A stretch of DNA of 16,588 nt, taken from contig CAJUTB010000047.1 of NCBI GenBank assembly GCA_910589315.1, forward strand, positions 1-16,588, given 5' to 3'. Origin of the DNA: an uncultured Oscillibacter sp. GTDB taxonomy: Bacteria > Bacillota > Clostridia > Oscillospirales > Oscillospiraceae. Positions 1-7,717 of this stretch are shown one piece after another. The notes under the pieces are model-generated. The model searched no databases. It was not told where the DNA came from and worked only from the letters and a program-made list of their open reading frames with translations. How positions within the stretch are numbered: position 1 is the first letter of the stretch; the number at the start of each line of letters is the position of its first letter. The position numbers and the translations under genes were made by a program.

Positions 1-76
1 GTCCTGCTTTTTCCTCCACTCGGCGCTTTCCTATCTTTAGCTACGGAAGTAATAAATCCTCCATAAAATGAAACCT

Positions 77-556
77 TTACAACAGATGGACAATTCCCAT
101 CGTCAGAGCGGTCACAATCCCGGCGGCGGCCAGCACGCCGAGAAAAATCGCTGGAACCGCGTGCCTCATGCGAATGTCCAAAACCGAAGCCACCAGCGCG
201 CCGGTCCAGGCCCCCGTGCCGGGCAAGGGAATTCCCACCAGAATCACCAGCCCCAAAAGCCGGTACTTCCGCACCATACGGCCCTTGAGGTGCGCGCGGT
301 TTTCCAGCCAGCGAATCTTCGGGCCGAAAAAGCGCGTCTCCCGCAGCCAGTCGAATATACGGCGGGCCAGCAACATAATGAACGGCACCGGCACCATATT
401 TCCCACAATGGAAATGAGGGCCGCTTCCAGCGGCGGAAGCCCGCCCGCAATTCCGATGGGAATCGCGCCCCGCAGCTCTAAAACCGGAACCATTGCGGCG
501 GCAAACGTAAGCAGTTCTTCGGGAATTCCCGCTGTGTAATTGGCTAAAAATGGCAT
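77..556 (-). CDS. Small multidrug-export family membrane protein (COG2426-like)
   Basis: A 159-residue, very hydrophobic protein with about four membrane segments (near residues 13-33, 41-63, 97-120 and 130-157). Two conserved-looking loops are visible: ELRGAIPIG (about residues 27-35) and PLPGTGAWTG (about 110-119). Both are typical of the small multidrug-export protein family (COG2426/PF06695), and they resemble the re-entrant loops of DedA-type proteins. The family name comes from an old annotation and the true substrate is unknown, so a transport function is only an inference. The ATG at 556 is preceded by GGAGG six bases upstream, which fixes the start. It lies 55 bases after the ABC permease gene on the same strand. 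A hairpin without a T-run sits in that gap, so it may be the last gene of the gntR operon, possibly expressed at reduced level. Confidence 0.8.
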   Translation of the reverse strand: MPFLANYTAGIPEELLTFAAAMVPVLELRGAIPIGIAGGLPPLEAALISIVGNMVPVPFIMLLARRIFDWLRETRFFGPKIRWLENRAHLKGRMVRKYRLLGLVILVGIPLPGTGAWTGALVASVLDIRMRHAVPAIFLGVLAAAGIVTALTMGIVHLL

Positions 557-575
557 GATCTTCCTCCATAACTTG

Positions 576-596
576 GTTTGCGGTGTTTCCGCAAAC
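576..596 (-). other. Intercistronic hairpin between ABC permease and exporter gene
   Basis: A perfect 8-bp stem (GTTTGCGG with CCGCAAAC on the minus strand) with a five-base loop lies just before the Shine-Dalgarno sequence of the next gene. No T-run follows, so it is not a canonical Rho-independent terminator. It could be an RNA-stability or partial-attenuation element. Confidence 0.4.
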
Positions 597-611
597 GCCG
601 CTATGGATAGT

Positions 612-1427
612 TTACTCCAGGTTCAGCCGTTTTTTCAAGAAGAATATTGTAACAATATAGAAAATCGTGCCGTAAATGACCACCAGACCAATCGCCATCA
701 GCAATCCAACATGAACGGCAACGATTGGCTCGGGGTCCCAGTTGTTCAGGAAGCGGAACAACCGCATTTTACTCAAGCTCACCAGAAGCAGACTTCCAAC
801 AAACTGTACCGCAAACTGGAATCCGAAAAAGCAGCCCACAGACCAGACCATTTTATGGTTCGCCATGCTGTGCCCCATAGCCAAGGCGGCGTAAAATTGC
901 AGGGAAAACGCCGCCAGAGCCAGAAAAATCAACGCCAGACCTTCGATGATAATGACGGTGCCATTGAATGCCTCGCTGATTTTCAGCTTTTGCAGGACCC
1001 GGAAAATGTCTCCGATCAGATGGAAAAACTCCTGGAAAATGTGAACGTCGTAGGCCACGATCATGGAGGCCAGAATCACGGCCGATATGGTAGCAAGGAA
1101 CCACACCGCGGAGACCGTCAACTTTGCCCACACGTGCTGATGGACGGAGACGGGGAGCGTCATCATGAGGTAGCCCTCGTCCTGAAGCAGATTTTTGTAA
1201 AACCGCTGGATCATCAGCCAAAACGCCTCCACAAACACGGCGAAAATCGCAATGATAAAGGCAAAAATGATCAATCCGCCCAGCAGACTCACGGCAAAAA
1301 TCTGGCTGTCAAGCATCCACCGTCCCGCAATGTTGGAACCAGCGGCGGTGAGCAGCAAAATGAGATACAAGGGCAGCATCGTTCGGCCCGTGGCATGAAA
1401 TTCGTGTTTGATCAATTTCCTCAGCAT
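612..1427 (-). CDS. ABC-2 type transporter permease subunit
   Basis: A 271-residue polytopic membrane protein with about six hydrophobic segments (roughly residues 17-35, 43-68, 104-126, 158-180, 195-217 and 236-262). It has a cytoplasmic N-terminus beginning MLRKLIKHEF, as is usual for ABC-2 permeases associated with YtrA-type regulators. Between segments 2 and 3 it carries an EGYLMMTLPVS stretch, a common coupling region in this group. The ATG at 1427 overlaps the end of the ATPase gene by seven bases and has GGGAGGTG about five bases upstream, indicating translational coupling. It presumably dimerises and exports or senses a peptide or envelope-active compound with the ATPase encoded just upstream. 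The substrate cannot be read from the sequence. No second permease gene is present. Confidence 0.85.
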   Translation of the reverse strand: MLRKLIKHEFHATGRTMLPLYLILLLTAAGSNIAGRWMLDSQIFAVSLLGGLIIFAFIIAIFAVFVEAFWLMIQRFYKNLLQDEGYLMMTLPVSVHQHVWAKLTVSAVWFLATISAVILASMIVAYDVHIFQEFFHLIGDIFRVLQKLKISEAFNGTVIIIEGLALIFLALAAFSLQFYAALAMGHSMANHKMVWSVGCFFGFQFAVQFVGSLLLVSLSKMRLFRFLNNWDPEPIVAVHVGLLMAIGLVVIYGTIFYIVTIFFLKKRLNLE

Positions 1428-2116
1428 TTGAACACCTCCCGGAACAACGCGTCCACACTCATACCCTTTTCCTCCCGAATTTCATCCACGCCGGATTGCA
1501 GAGCCAGCCGTCCCTGGTGAATGAAAATCACCTCGTCCAGCACCTTTTCCACATCGGCAATCAGGTGGGTGGAAATCACCACCGCCGCTTCGGGGTTGTA
1601 GTTGCCGATAATGGTGGAAAGAATATAGTCCCGCGTCGCGGGGTCCACGCCGCCAATGGGTTCGTCCAGCAGGTACAATTTCGCCGCCCGGCTCATGACT
1701 AAGATCAGCTGTACCTTCTCCCGCGTGCCCTTGGACATCTGCTTAATCCGCTGGTGTGGGAAAATGTTCAGGTGCGCCAGCATTTCCTCCGCGGCGTCCC
1801 GACGGAAGTCGGCGTAGAAGTCGCCGTAAAAGTCCAAAAGCTGTTTGGCGGACATCCAGGTTGGAATGGCGGTCCGCTCCGGCAGGAAGCTGATGTTTTT
1901 CCGGCTCTCCGGTCCCGGCGGAAGTCCGCAGACGCTGATATATCCCGCGTCAGGCGTCAGCAGGCCGCTGGCCAGCTTGATCAGCGTCGTTTTGCCGCTG
2001 CCATTGGGGCCCAGAAGTCCCACAATGCGCCCCGGCTCGATGGATACGGTCAGACGGTCTAGGGCAGGGGTGCGGCCATAACTTTTACAGAGTTCCTTAC
2101 ATTCAAGCACTGGCAT
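1421..2116 (-). CDS. ABC transporter ATP-binding protein (YtrB-like group)
   Basis: A 231-residue nucleotide-binding subunit. Walker A is GPNGSGKT at residues 36-43, Walker B is LYLLDEP at about 147-153, a D-loop GGVD follows, and the H-loop histidine is in STHL near residue 184. The signature motif is MSKGTREKVQ (about 127-136) rather than LSGGQ, and the Q-loop region reads FLPERT without a glutamine. Both are common in ATPases of GntR-linked ABC-2 systems, so the enzyme is probably active. The start at 2116 has a GGAGGAGGG Shine-Dalgarno sequence and overlaps the regulator gene by 14 bases. It acts with the permease encoded immediately downstream and should be controlled by the GntR protein. 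Confidence 0.93.
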   Translation of the reverse strand: MPVLECKELCKSYGRTPALDRLTVSIEPGRIVGLLGPNGSGKTTLIKLASGLLTPDAGYISVCGLPPGPESRKNISFLPERTAIPTWMSAKQLLDFYGDFYADFRRDAAEEMLAHLNIFPHQRIKQMSKGTREKVQLILVMSRAAKLYLLDEPIGGVDPATRDYILSTIIGNYNPEAAVVISTHLIADVEKVLDEVIFIHQGRLALQSGVDEIREEKGMSVDALFREVFKC

Positions 2117-2489
2117 GGGTTTCTCCCTCCTCCTTCATTTCCTGTTCCAGCAGGGCAAGAATCTCCTCCCGCTGGAAGCCCAGATGGGACATCGCCTCCA
2201 AAAATACCTGGATATGCCGCTCGGCCAAACTGCGTTTTGCCTGTTGAATCATGGTTTTGTCCTCCGTCACAAATCGTCCTGCGGTCCGCTGGCTGTATAC
2301 CAGGCCGTCCCGTTCCAATTCCGCTAAAGCCCGCTGCATTGTGTTGGGGTTGACGCCCGCTTCGGTTGCCAGGTCCCGCACGGAGGGCAATCGTTCCCCC
2401 GGCGGGAACACGCCGGCCACAATGCCCACCTTGATCTGTTGGATCAATTGGGTGTAGATAGGGGCATCATTGGAAAACTGCCATTGCAT
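2103..2489 (-). CDS. GntR-family transcriptional regulator, YtrA subfamily
   Basis: A 128-residue protein with an N-terminal winged helix-turn-helix (about residues 9-77), including the GntR signature PPGERLPSVRDLA and the recognition helix region VNPNTMQRALAELERDGLV. Only a short helical C-terminal tail (about 78-128) follows, with no large ligand domain, which is the mark of the YtrA subfamily. Such proteins usually repress their own operon, which encodes an ABC exporter, and respond to cell-envelope stress or antibiotics. That role is inferred here. It is the first gene of the operon. AGGAGGTG lies nine bases before the ATG. A palindromic site overlapping the promoter directly upstream is the likely operator. 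Confidence 0.93.
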   Translation of the reverse strand: MQWQFSNDAPIYTQLIQQIKVGIVAGVFPPGERLPSVRDLATEAGVNPNTMQRALAELERDGLVYSQRTAGRFVTEDKTMIQQAKRSLAERHIQVFLEAMSHLGFQREEILALLEQEMKEEGETHASA

Positions 2490-2512
2490 TTGTGAAACAC
2501 CTCCTGTTTGAT

Positions 2513-2540
2513 TGTGTTAGATGAATAATACAATAACACA
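2513..2540. promoter_or_regulatory. Candidate GntR operator palindrome
   Basis: TGTGTTA and TAACACA form perfect 7-bp inverted arms separated by 14 bases, 24 bases upstream of the regulator start. The palindrome covers the -10 hexamer of the gntR promoter, so a bound dimer would block transcription. The wide spacing of half-sites fits YtrA-type regulators, but this is an inference. Confidence 0.6.
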
Positions 2541-2557
2541 TTTCCGCCAAATGTCAA
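2530..2557 (-). promoter_or_regulatory. gntR-ABC operon promoter
   Basis: On the minus strand, a perfect -35 TTGACA (2552-2557) is followed after 16 bases by TATTGT (2530-2535) as -10. The predicted start is near 2523, about 34 bases before the ATG. The -10 is weak (4/6), and it lies within the palindrome at 2513-2540. Confidence 0.6.
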
Positions 2558-2587
2558 GAGGAATTTTGCAGATTTGAGAAATTTACC

Positions 2588-2622
2588 AAAAAAATGTGCC
2601 CGGAGAATTTCTCCGAGCACAT
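2588..2622 (-). terminator. Rho-independent terminator of the cls-ttcA-Sel1 operon
   Basis: On the minus strand, ATGTGCTCGGAG pairs with CTCCGGGCACAT (12 bp with one G-T pair, extendable by AA/TT), followed directly by seven T residues. It lies 16 bases after the stop codon of the Sel1 gene and before the gntR promoter. Confidence 0.92.
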
Positions 2623-2638
2623 CGAATGGTAAAAAACG

Positions 2639-5098
2639 TTATGATTTCCGCCCGCCGAACAGACCCTTCAGGAACCCGCCTTTGTCCTTTTTCGGCTTGG
2701 CTTTGGTCTCCGGGAGCTTCTTTTCCGGAACCTTCGGACTCTCCGGCCGGACAGGCTTTTCGGGTTTTGCCGGTTCCCCAGCCGTATCACCCGACAGGCG
2801 TTCCAGGGCCTCGGCGGCCTCGGCGTAATCCTGACTGGCGGACTGGCGGTACAGCTCCTTTGCACGGGCAAGATCCGTCTTCACGCCCTTGCCGTTTTCG
2901 TAGCACCAGCCCAGCAGGAACTGACCGCGCGCGCTTCCGCGCTCCACGGCCCGCTGGTACCACAGCACCGCATTTTCCCAGCTCTGCTCGACGCCCTTGC
3001 CGATTTCATAGAGGTAGCCCAGGTTACAGGCGGCGGTGCGGTCCCCCGCCTCGGCGGCCTTTTGATACCACTCGGCAGCCTGTTCCGGGTTCTCTCCAAA
3101 GTCGCCGGTTCCCTTGCCGAACTCCCAGCAGTAGCCATAATTGCACATGGCTCGGGGATACCCCTGACCGGCGGCTTCGCCGTACCACTTAAACGCCTCG
3201 GTCCAGTCCTGTTCCACGCCCCGGCCCGATTCGTACATATACCCCAGGTTGCACTGGCCCGACGCGTCGCCGGCCTCCGCCGCCTGCCGGTACAGCTCCA
3301 CCGCCCGGACGAGATCTTCTTCCACGCCCTCGCCGAACTCGTAGCAAACGCCCAGGTTACACATGGCCCGGGAATAGCCCTGCGCGGCGGCTTTTTCATA
3401 CCACTTGACCGCCTCCGCGAAGTCCCGTTCCACGCCAACGCCCTGCTTGTAGCACACGCCCAGGCAGAACATGCCCCGCGTATCCTCCTGATCGGCGGCC
3501 TTCCGGTACCAGTGGACCGCACGGGCAAGATTTTTCTCTACGCCCTTACCATATTCGTAGCACCAGGCAAGGTTACACTGCGCGCGGGGGAATCCCTGCT
3601 GGGCGGACGCGCTGTACCATTTAACAGCCTGCTGCCAGTCCTGAATCACGCCCCGGCCCGATTCATACATATACCCCAGATTGCACTGCCCCGGCGCATT
3701 GCCCAGCTCGGCGGCTTTCAGGTAAAGCTCCACCGCCTTTTCATAGCTCTGGGGCACGCCCTCGCCACGCTCGTAGCAAACGCCCAGGTCACACATAGCC
3801 GGAGCGGAACCGGCGTCGGCGGCCCTTTGGTACCACTTTGCCGCCTCATCCGCGTTCTGTTCTACGCCAATACCATAATCAAACGCCCGCGCCACGCTGA
3901 ACAGGCCGCGGGGGTCTCCCTGTTCCGCCGCCTTCCGATACCATTGATACGACAACTCCGCGCTTTTCTCCACGCCCTTGCCGTGCTCATAGCACCAGGC
4001 CAGGTTGCACTGTCCACGGGCCAAATCGCCTTCGGCCGCTTTTCGATACCACTCCGCCGCTTTTTCCCAGTCCTGCTCAACGCCTTCGCCGGTCTCGTAC
4101 ATGAAGCCCAGACAGCACGCGCCGTCCTCGTCGCCCTGTTCCGCCGCCAGACGATACCACCGGACAGCTTCCTCCTTGTTCAGCGGCACGCCCCGGCCCC
4201 GCTCGTAGCAAAGGCCCAGGCACAGCTGTCCGCGGGGATATTCCTGGTCCGCCGCGGCCTGATACAGCTCCACAGCGGCGGCGTAATCCCGCTTCACGCC
4301 CTTCTCGTGCTCATAGCACCAAGCCAGGTTGCACATGGCCCGGGGATATCCCTTTTCCGCCGCGGTCCGGTACCACTCCACGGCCTTTTCCCAATCCTGC
4401 TCCACGCCCCGTCCGGCTTCGTAGCAGAAGCCCAGACAGCACTGCCCCGGCGCGTTGCCCTGCTCGGCGGCGGCGGTGTACCACTTCACGGCCTGTTCCA
4501 AGTCCATTTCGATGCCTGTACCGAATTCCAGACACCGGCCCAGCTCCGTCTGTGCGCCGGGATACCCCAGCCACGCGGCGGACTGATACCACTTGACGGC
4601 CTCCTCATCGTTTTGCTCCACGCCCGCGCCCCGGCGGTATGCCTCGCCCAGCTGGAACTGTGCCCGCGGAAAGCCCTGCTCCGCGCCCTTCTGGAAGCAT
4701 TTTACGGCCTTGTCGTAATCCGTTTCCACACCGATACCATATGTATAACAGTAGCCCAGGTTTGTCAGAGCGGGAATATATTCCCGTTCCGCCGCCTGTG
4801 CATACAGCAGCACGGCCTGTTTCGGGTCCGACTCTACGCCGATGCCCGCTTCAAAGCACCAGCCCAGGTTCGTCATGCCCAAGGGATCGTCCAGCGCGGC
4901 CGCCCGCTGGTAATAGGCCAAGGCGTCGGTCTCCCGCTTTTCGTCTACGGCGTGGTTCCCCAGGCTTACCCAGTCTCCTGCGGACAGCTCCTCCTCGGTC
5001 ATGGCGATGAAAAACGTGCCGCCGCAGTGGGGGCAGATATCCGGTTCTTCTTCGGCCACGAAACCGCAGTCCGTATTTTCACAGCGATAATAGTCCAT
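2639..5098 (-). CDS. Zinc-ribbon protein with about 19 Sel1-type TPR repeats
   Basis: An 819-residue protein. The N-terminus has a rubredoxin/rubrerythrin-like zinc ribbon with cysteines 6, 11, 22 and 25 (C-x4-C...CPHCG). Residues about 58-767 are about 19 Sel1 repeats of 36 residues with the core LGxCYExGxGVEQD and AVxWYxxAAExG. The last ~52 residues are Pro/Lys-rich linker ending in GGFLKGLFGGRKS, a short amphipathic tail. No signal peptide or membrane segment is seen, so it is probably cytoplasmic. Sel1 solenoids act as protein-binding scaffolds; the partner is unknown. The start at 5098 is chosen because GGGAGG precedes the ATG at proper spacing and the zinc ribbon begins there; an upstream in-frame extension would run into ttcA. 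It follows ttcA by 16 bases and is the last gene of the operon. Confidence 0.9.
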   Translation of the reverse strand: MDYYRCENTDCGFVAEEEPDICPHCGGTFFIAMTEEELSAGDWVSLGNHAVDEKRETDALAYYQRAAALDDPLGMTNLGWCFEAGIGVESDPKQAVLLYAQAAEREYIPALTNLGYCYTYGIGVETDYDKAVKCFQKGAEQGFPRAQFQLGEAYRRGAGVEQNDEEAVKWYQSAAWLGYPGAQTELGRCLEFGTGIEMDLEQAVKWYTAAAEQGNAPGQCCLGFCYEAGRGVEQDWEKAVEWYRTAAEKGYPRAMCNLAWCYEHEKGVKRDYAAAVELYQAAADQEYPRGQLCLGLCYERGRGVPLNKEEAVRWYRLAAEQGDEDGACCLGFMYETGEGVEQDWEKAAEWYRKAAEGDLARGQCNLAWCYEHGKGVEKSAELSYQWYRKAAEQGDPRGLFSVARAFDYGIGVEQNADEAAKWYQRAADAGSAPAMCDLGVCYERGEGVPQSYEKAVELYLKAAELGNAPGQCNLGYMYESGRGVIQDWQQAVKWYSASAQQGFPRAQCNLAWCYEYGKGVEKNLARAVHWYRKAADQEDTRGMFCLGVCYKQGVGVERDFAEAVKWYEKAAAQGYSRAMCNLGVCYEFGEGVEEDLVRAVELYRQAAEAGDASGQCNLGYMYESGRGVEQDWTEAFKWYGEAAGQGYPRAMCNYGYCWEFGKGTGDFGENPEQAAEWYQKAAEAGDRTAACNLGYLYEIGKGVEQSWENAVLWYQRAVERGSARGQFLLGWCYENGKGVKTDLARAKELYRQSASQDYAEAAEALERLSGDTAGEPAKPEKPVRPESPKVPEKKLPETKAKPKKDKGGFLKGLFGGRKS
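2830..4160 (-). repeat. Higher-order (4 x 36-residue) repeat within the Sel1 gene
   Basis: Within the 108-base Sel1 units there is a second periodicity of 432 bases (four units). The segments beginning near 3219, 3651 and 4083 are near-identical at 432-base spacing (the GYMYESGRGV or GFMYETGEGV unit). In each of the first two blocks they are preceded or followed by a matching CNLAWCYE unit. This suggests growth by duplication of four-unit blocks. Confidence 0.7.
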
Positions 5099-5114
5099 AT
5101 TGTACGTTCCTCCC

Positions 5115-5981
5115 TTATGCATCTTCACCGCCGGGAACGGCGGCGCCGTTGTAAACATCTGTAAACGAAAGGGCACGTCCCCGGTATTTGAAGCCGGGAA
5201 AGGTGTCCAGCTGAAGGCCGTGAATGGCCCGGAAAATACTTTTTTCAATATTGGGGTTGGACCGTTTCAGGTCCCGCAGGAGCTGTTTCATTTCCTGACG
5301 CTTGCTGGGTCCTGTACCGTCGCCGGAGGCGTCGCGGGCCTCGGTGAAACGGCAGGCGCATTGGAGAAAATGCAGGCCGTTGTAATTCCGCCAGGAGATC
5401 ACCGCGTCCTCGTGAACGCAGTACAGAGGGCGGATCAGCTCCATGCCGGGAAAGTTTTTGCTGCGGAGCTTTGGGGGCATGGCTTGCAGCTGCGCGCCGT
5501 AAAACAGGCCCAGGAGCGTGGTTTCGATCACGTCGGAAAAGTGGTGGCCCAGGGCAATTTTATTGCAGCCCAGCTCCTGGGCCCTGGCGTACAGACAGCC
5601 CCTCCGCATCCGGGCGCAGAGGTAACAGGGGTTTTTGTCCACCTGAACGGTCACGGCGAAGATATCGCTCTCAAACACCGTCAGGGGAATGCCCAGACGA
5701 CCGGCGTTTTCTTCCAGGAGCTTCCGGTTTGCGGGGTTGTAGCCGGGGTCCATGGCGAGAAAGACCAGCTCAAAGGGACGGTCGGTGTGGCGTTGAAGCT
5801 CCTGCATGAGCTTGGCTAGAATCATGGAGTCCTTTCCGCCGGAAATGCAGACGGCGATCCGGTCGCCGGGGGCCACCAGCTCGTAACGCTTCACAGCGGC
5901 AATGAAGGGATTCCAGAGGGTTTTTCGATAGGTTTTGATCAAGCTGCGCTCGGCGGTTTCCCGCGGCGAAAGATCCCGCAA
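5115..5981 (-). CDS. ttcA: TtcA-family tRNA 2-thiocytidine synthetase
   Basis: A 288-residue PP-loop ATPase. The ATP-binding motif SGGKDS is at residues 47-52. The TtcA-type cysteine pair is in CYLCARMRRG (Cys119, Cys122), and GHHFSDVIET (about 145-154) matches the conserved region after the core. A further C-x-C (208, 210) could supply the third iron-sulfur ligand, which in E. coli TtcA comes from a downstream CxxC. The family activates tRNA C32 by adenylation and inserts sulfur with a [4Fe-4S] cluster. Position 32 specificity is assumed from family membership. The start is a TTG at 5981, chosen because GGGAGG lies eight bases upstream. It begins 27 bases after cls and ends 16 bases before the Sel1 gene, so the three are probably cotranscribed. 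Confidence 0.85.
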   Translation of the reverse strand: MRDLSPRETAERSLIKTYRKTLWNPFIAAVKRYELVAPGDRIAVCISGGKDSMILAKLMQELQRHTDRPFELVFLAMDPGYNPANRKLLEENAGRLGIPLTVFESDIFAVTVQVDKNPCYLCARMRRGCLYARAQELGCNKIALGHHFSDVIETTLLGLFYGAQLQAMPPKLRSKNFPGMELIRPLYCVHEDAVISWRNYNGLHFLQCACRFTEARDASGDGTGPSKRQEMKQLLRDLKRSNPNIEKSIFRAIHGLQLDTFPGFKYRGRALSFTDVYNGAAVPGGEDA

Positions 5982-6008
5982 TCCCGCAACCTCCCTGCAC
6001 TCAGAAAT

Positions 6009-7577
6009 TCAGAGCCAGATGGCTCCCAGCCGGAGGAAGGAAGCGAATACCCGGCGAAACCAGGGCCGTTTTTTCCAATCCTCCAAGGTGTAAAGTTCGC
6101 TTTCGTTTTTGATGGCGTCCAAATCCTCCATCAGCTCCTCCACAGCCGGCATATGATACAGCAGCACGCCGCATTCGTAATGAAGCTGGAAGGTACGGTA
6201 ATCCATGTTGGTGCTGCCGATCAGGGCGGCCTCCCGGTCAACCATGACGCTTTTGCAGTGCAGGAAGCCCGGCGTATATTTGTAGATCTTGACGCCGTGG
6301 GACAGCAGCTCGCCCCAGTAGGTCTCCGCGACCATGTAAGTGAACTTGTGCAGGTCCGGGATGCCGGGGATAAACAGCCGCACATCAACGCCTGCGTCAG
6401 CGGCGATGCACAGGGCCTTCTGCATGGAATCTTCCACGGCGTAATAGGGCGTTGTAATGTACAGCATCCGCTGGGCGGAGCTGATCAGCTGCAAATAGGT
6501 GTCCTCAATCGGGTTGTCGGGGTTGTTCAGGGGCCCGTCGGTAAAGGGCTGACAGTACCCCGTACTCTGAAGGACTTCGTGGCGGGGGCGGTAATAATCG
6601 TCTTCGTTGGGGAAGTTGCCGCCCAGCATTTTCCACATTTGCATAAACTGGGCCGCAAAGCCCCACGCGCCCTCTCCTTCGATTCGGACGGCGGTGTCTT
6701 TCCAGTAGCCGAAGCGGACGATGAGATTTGCATATTCGTCCGCGATATTCACCCCGCCGGTGTAGGCATACTGGCCGTCGATGACGGCAATTTTGCGATG
6801 GTCGCGGTAATTGAAGTTGATTCGGCTCACATACCGGTGAACGGGGTTGAACACTTTCACCTCAATACCGGCGTTTTGAAGGGCCTGAAGGCTCTCGCCG
6901 CTAAAGCGGGTGAGGTTGCCGAAGTCGTCGAAGGTGATATGGATTTCCACCCCAGCGGCGGCTCGTTCTTTCAGCACGGCAAAAATCCGGTTCCACAGGT
7001 CTCCTTCTGCCAGGATATAGTATTCAAGGAAAATATAGACTTCCGCCTGCTGCATATGGGCGATGAGATCTTCAAAAAAGGCTTCGCCGGTGCGGAAATA
7101 TTGGGCGGCGGTATCGCGGTAGAGGAGGAAGCCGCGTTTTTGCAGGTACGCGGCCAGGCGGCCCCAGGCAGGGGACTGCCGCCGGAGGCGGGCGAGATTG
7201 GCTTCGCTGTCCCGCCGCTGGCTCTCGCGGATGGGGGCAGGGGGAAGTTTTTTCAAGCTGAGGCTTTTGGCTTGATGGGTTCCGCCCCAGAGACAAAACA
7301 GCATGGTTCCGGCGACGGGCACCGCCAGAAGCAGGCACATCCAGACCAATTTATAGGAGGGACTGCCGGGCCGCTGGTAGACGCGGATGGCCAAAACGGT
7401 TCCGATCAGCAGGAGGAGGGCGTAGACATAGCCGACTTTTTCCTGAAGGAAAATGGTCAGCAAAAAGGAGGTGAGAATTTGGGTCAGGACAGACAGGACA
7501 CAGAAAGAGATGCTGGTTGCAGCAGAGATACGCCGTTCAATGTGTTCGTCTTCTACGGAATGCCGTTTTCGGCTCAT
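6009..7577 (-). CDS. cls: Cardiolipin synthase (two HKD phospholipase D motifs)
   Basis: A 522-residue membrane enzyme that condenses two phosphatidylglycerol molecules into cardiolipin and glycerol at the cytoplasmic membrane. The N-terminus has about three hydrophobic segments (roughly residues 22-44, 48-66 and 76-98), slightly more than the usual two of bacterial Cls. Two phospholipase D HKD motifs follow: H260-x-K262-x4-D267 (HRKIAVID) and H440-x-K442-x4-D447 (HCKSVMVD), each with the expected GGVN or GSTN sequence downstream. The ATG at 7577 is preferred over a GTG 21 bases upstream. The GTG lies over the AAAGGAG Shine-Dalgarno sequence, which sits ten bases before the ATG. It is the first gene of a three-gene operon with its own promoter. 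Confidence 0.93.
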   Translation of the reverse strand: MSRKRHSVEDEHIERRISAATSISFCVLSVLTQILTSFLLTIFLQEKVGYVYALLLLIGTVLAIRVYQRPGSPSYKLVWMCLLLAVPVAGTMLFCLWGGTHQAKSLSLKKLPPAPIRESQRRDSEANLARLRRQSPAWGRLAAYLQKRGFLLYRDTAAQYFRTGEAFFEDLIAHMQQAEVYIFLEYYILAEGDLWNRIFAVLKERAAAGVEIHITFDDFGNLTRFSGESLQALQNAGIEVKVFNPVHRYVSRINFNYRDHRKIAVIDGQYAYTGGVNIADEYANLIVRFGYWKDTAVRIEGEGAWGFAAQFMQMWKMLGGNFPNEDDYYRPRHEVLQSTGYCQPFTDGPLNNPDNPIEDTYLQLISSAQRMLYITTPYYAVEDSMQKALCIAADAGVDVRLFIPGIPDLHKFTYMVAETYWGELLSHGVKIYKYTPGFLHCKSVMVDREAALIGSTNMDYRTFQLHYECGVLLYHMPAVEELMEDLDAIKNESELYTLEDWKKRPWFRRVFASFLRLGAIWL

Positions 7578-7615
7578 TGCTCTCCGTCTCCTTTCCACGG
7601 GGTTTCCCCGGCCCT

Positions 7616-7644
7616 ATTATAGCGAAATCCGCCGCCGTGTTCAA
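7616..7644 (-). promoter_or_regulatory. Sigma-70/SigA promoter of the cls operon
   Basis: On the minus strand, TTGAAC (7639-7644), 17 bases, then a perfect TATAAT (7616-7621). The predicted start is near 7609. The leader then contains a GGGG-AAA-CCCC mini-hairpin before the cls Shine-Dalgarno sequence. Confidence 0.85.
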
Positions 7645-7717
7645 CTGGGAATTTAACAATTCTGCACACATTCCACAATGTTCAAACTCTGTTAAAAAGT
7701 TCCGCGGGGGCGGTGGG

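Noticed and set aside
1..76. Possible 5' end of a further minus-strand gene near the left edge
   Set aside because: A GGAGG (minus strand) and a GTG at 19 with AGGA upstream are present, and one frame reads AKDRKAPSGGKSR, but no start fits well and only about 20 codons are visible. The identity cannot be decided without sequence to the left.
540..1520. 326-codon plus-strand frame over the ABC permease
   Set aside because: Rich in His, Gln and Asn, as expected from reading a hydrophobic gene backwards; no start signal.
3062..5164. 700-codon open frame antisense to the Sel1 gene
   Set aside because: It follows the 36-residue period of the real gene in mirror, has no ribosome site, and its composition is Ala/Leu/Pro-rich as expected for an antisense shadow.
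6153..7622. 489-codon open frame antisense to cls
   Set aside because: The minus-strand frame has two HKD motifs, a ribosome site and a promoter; the antisense frame shows no motif.
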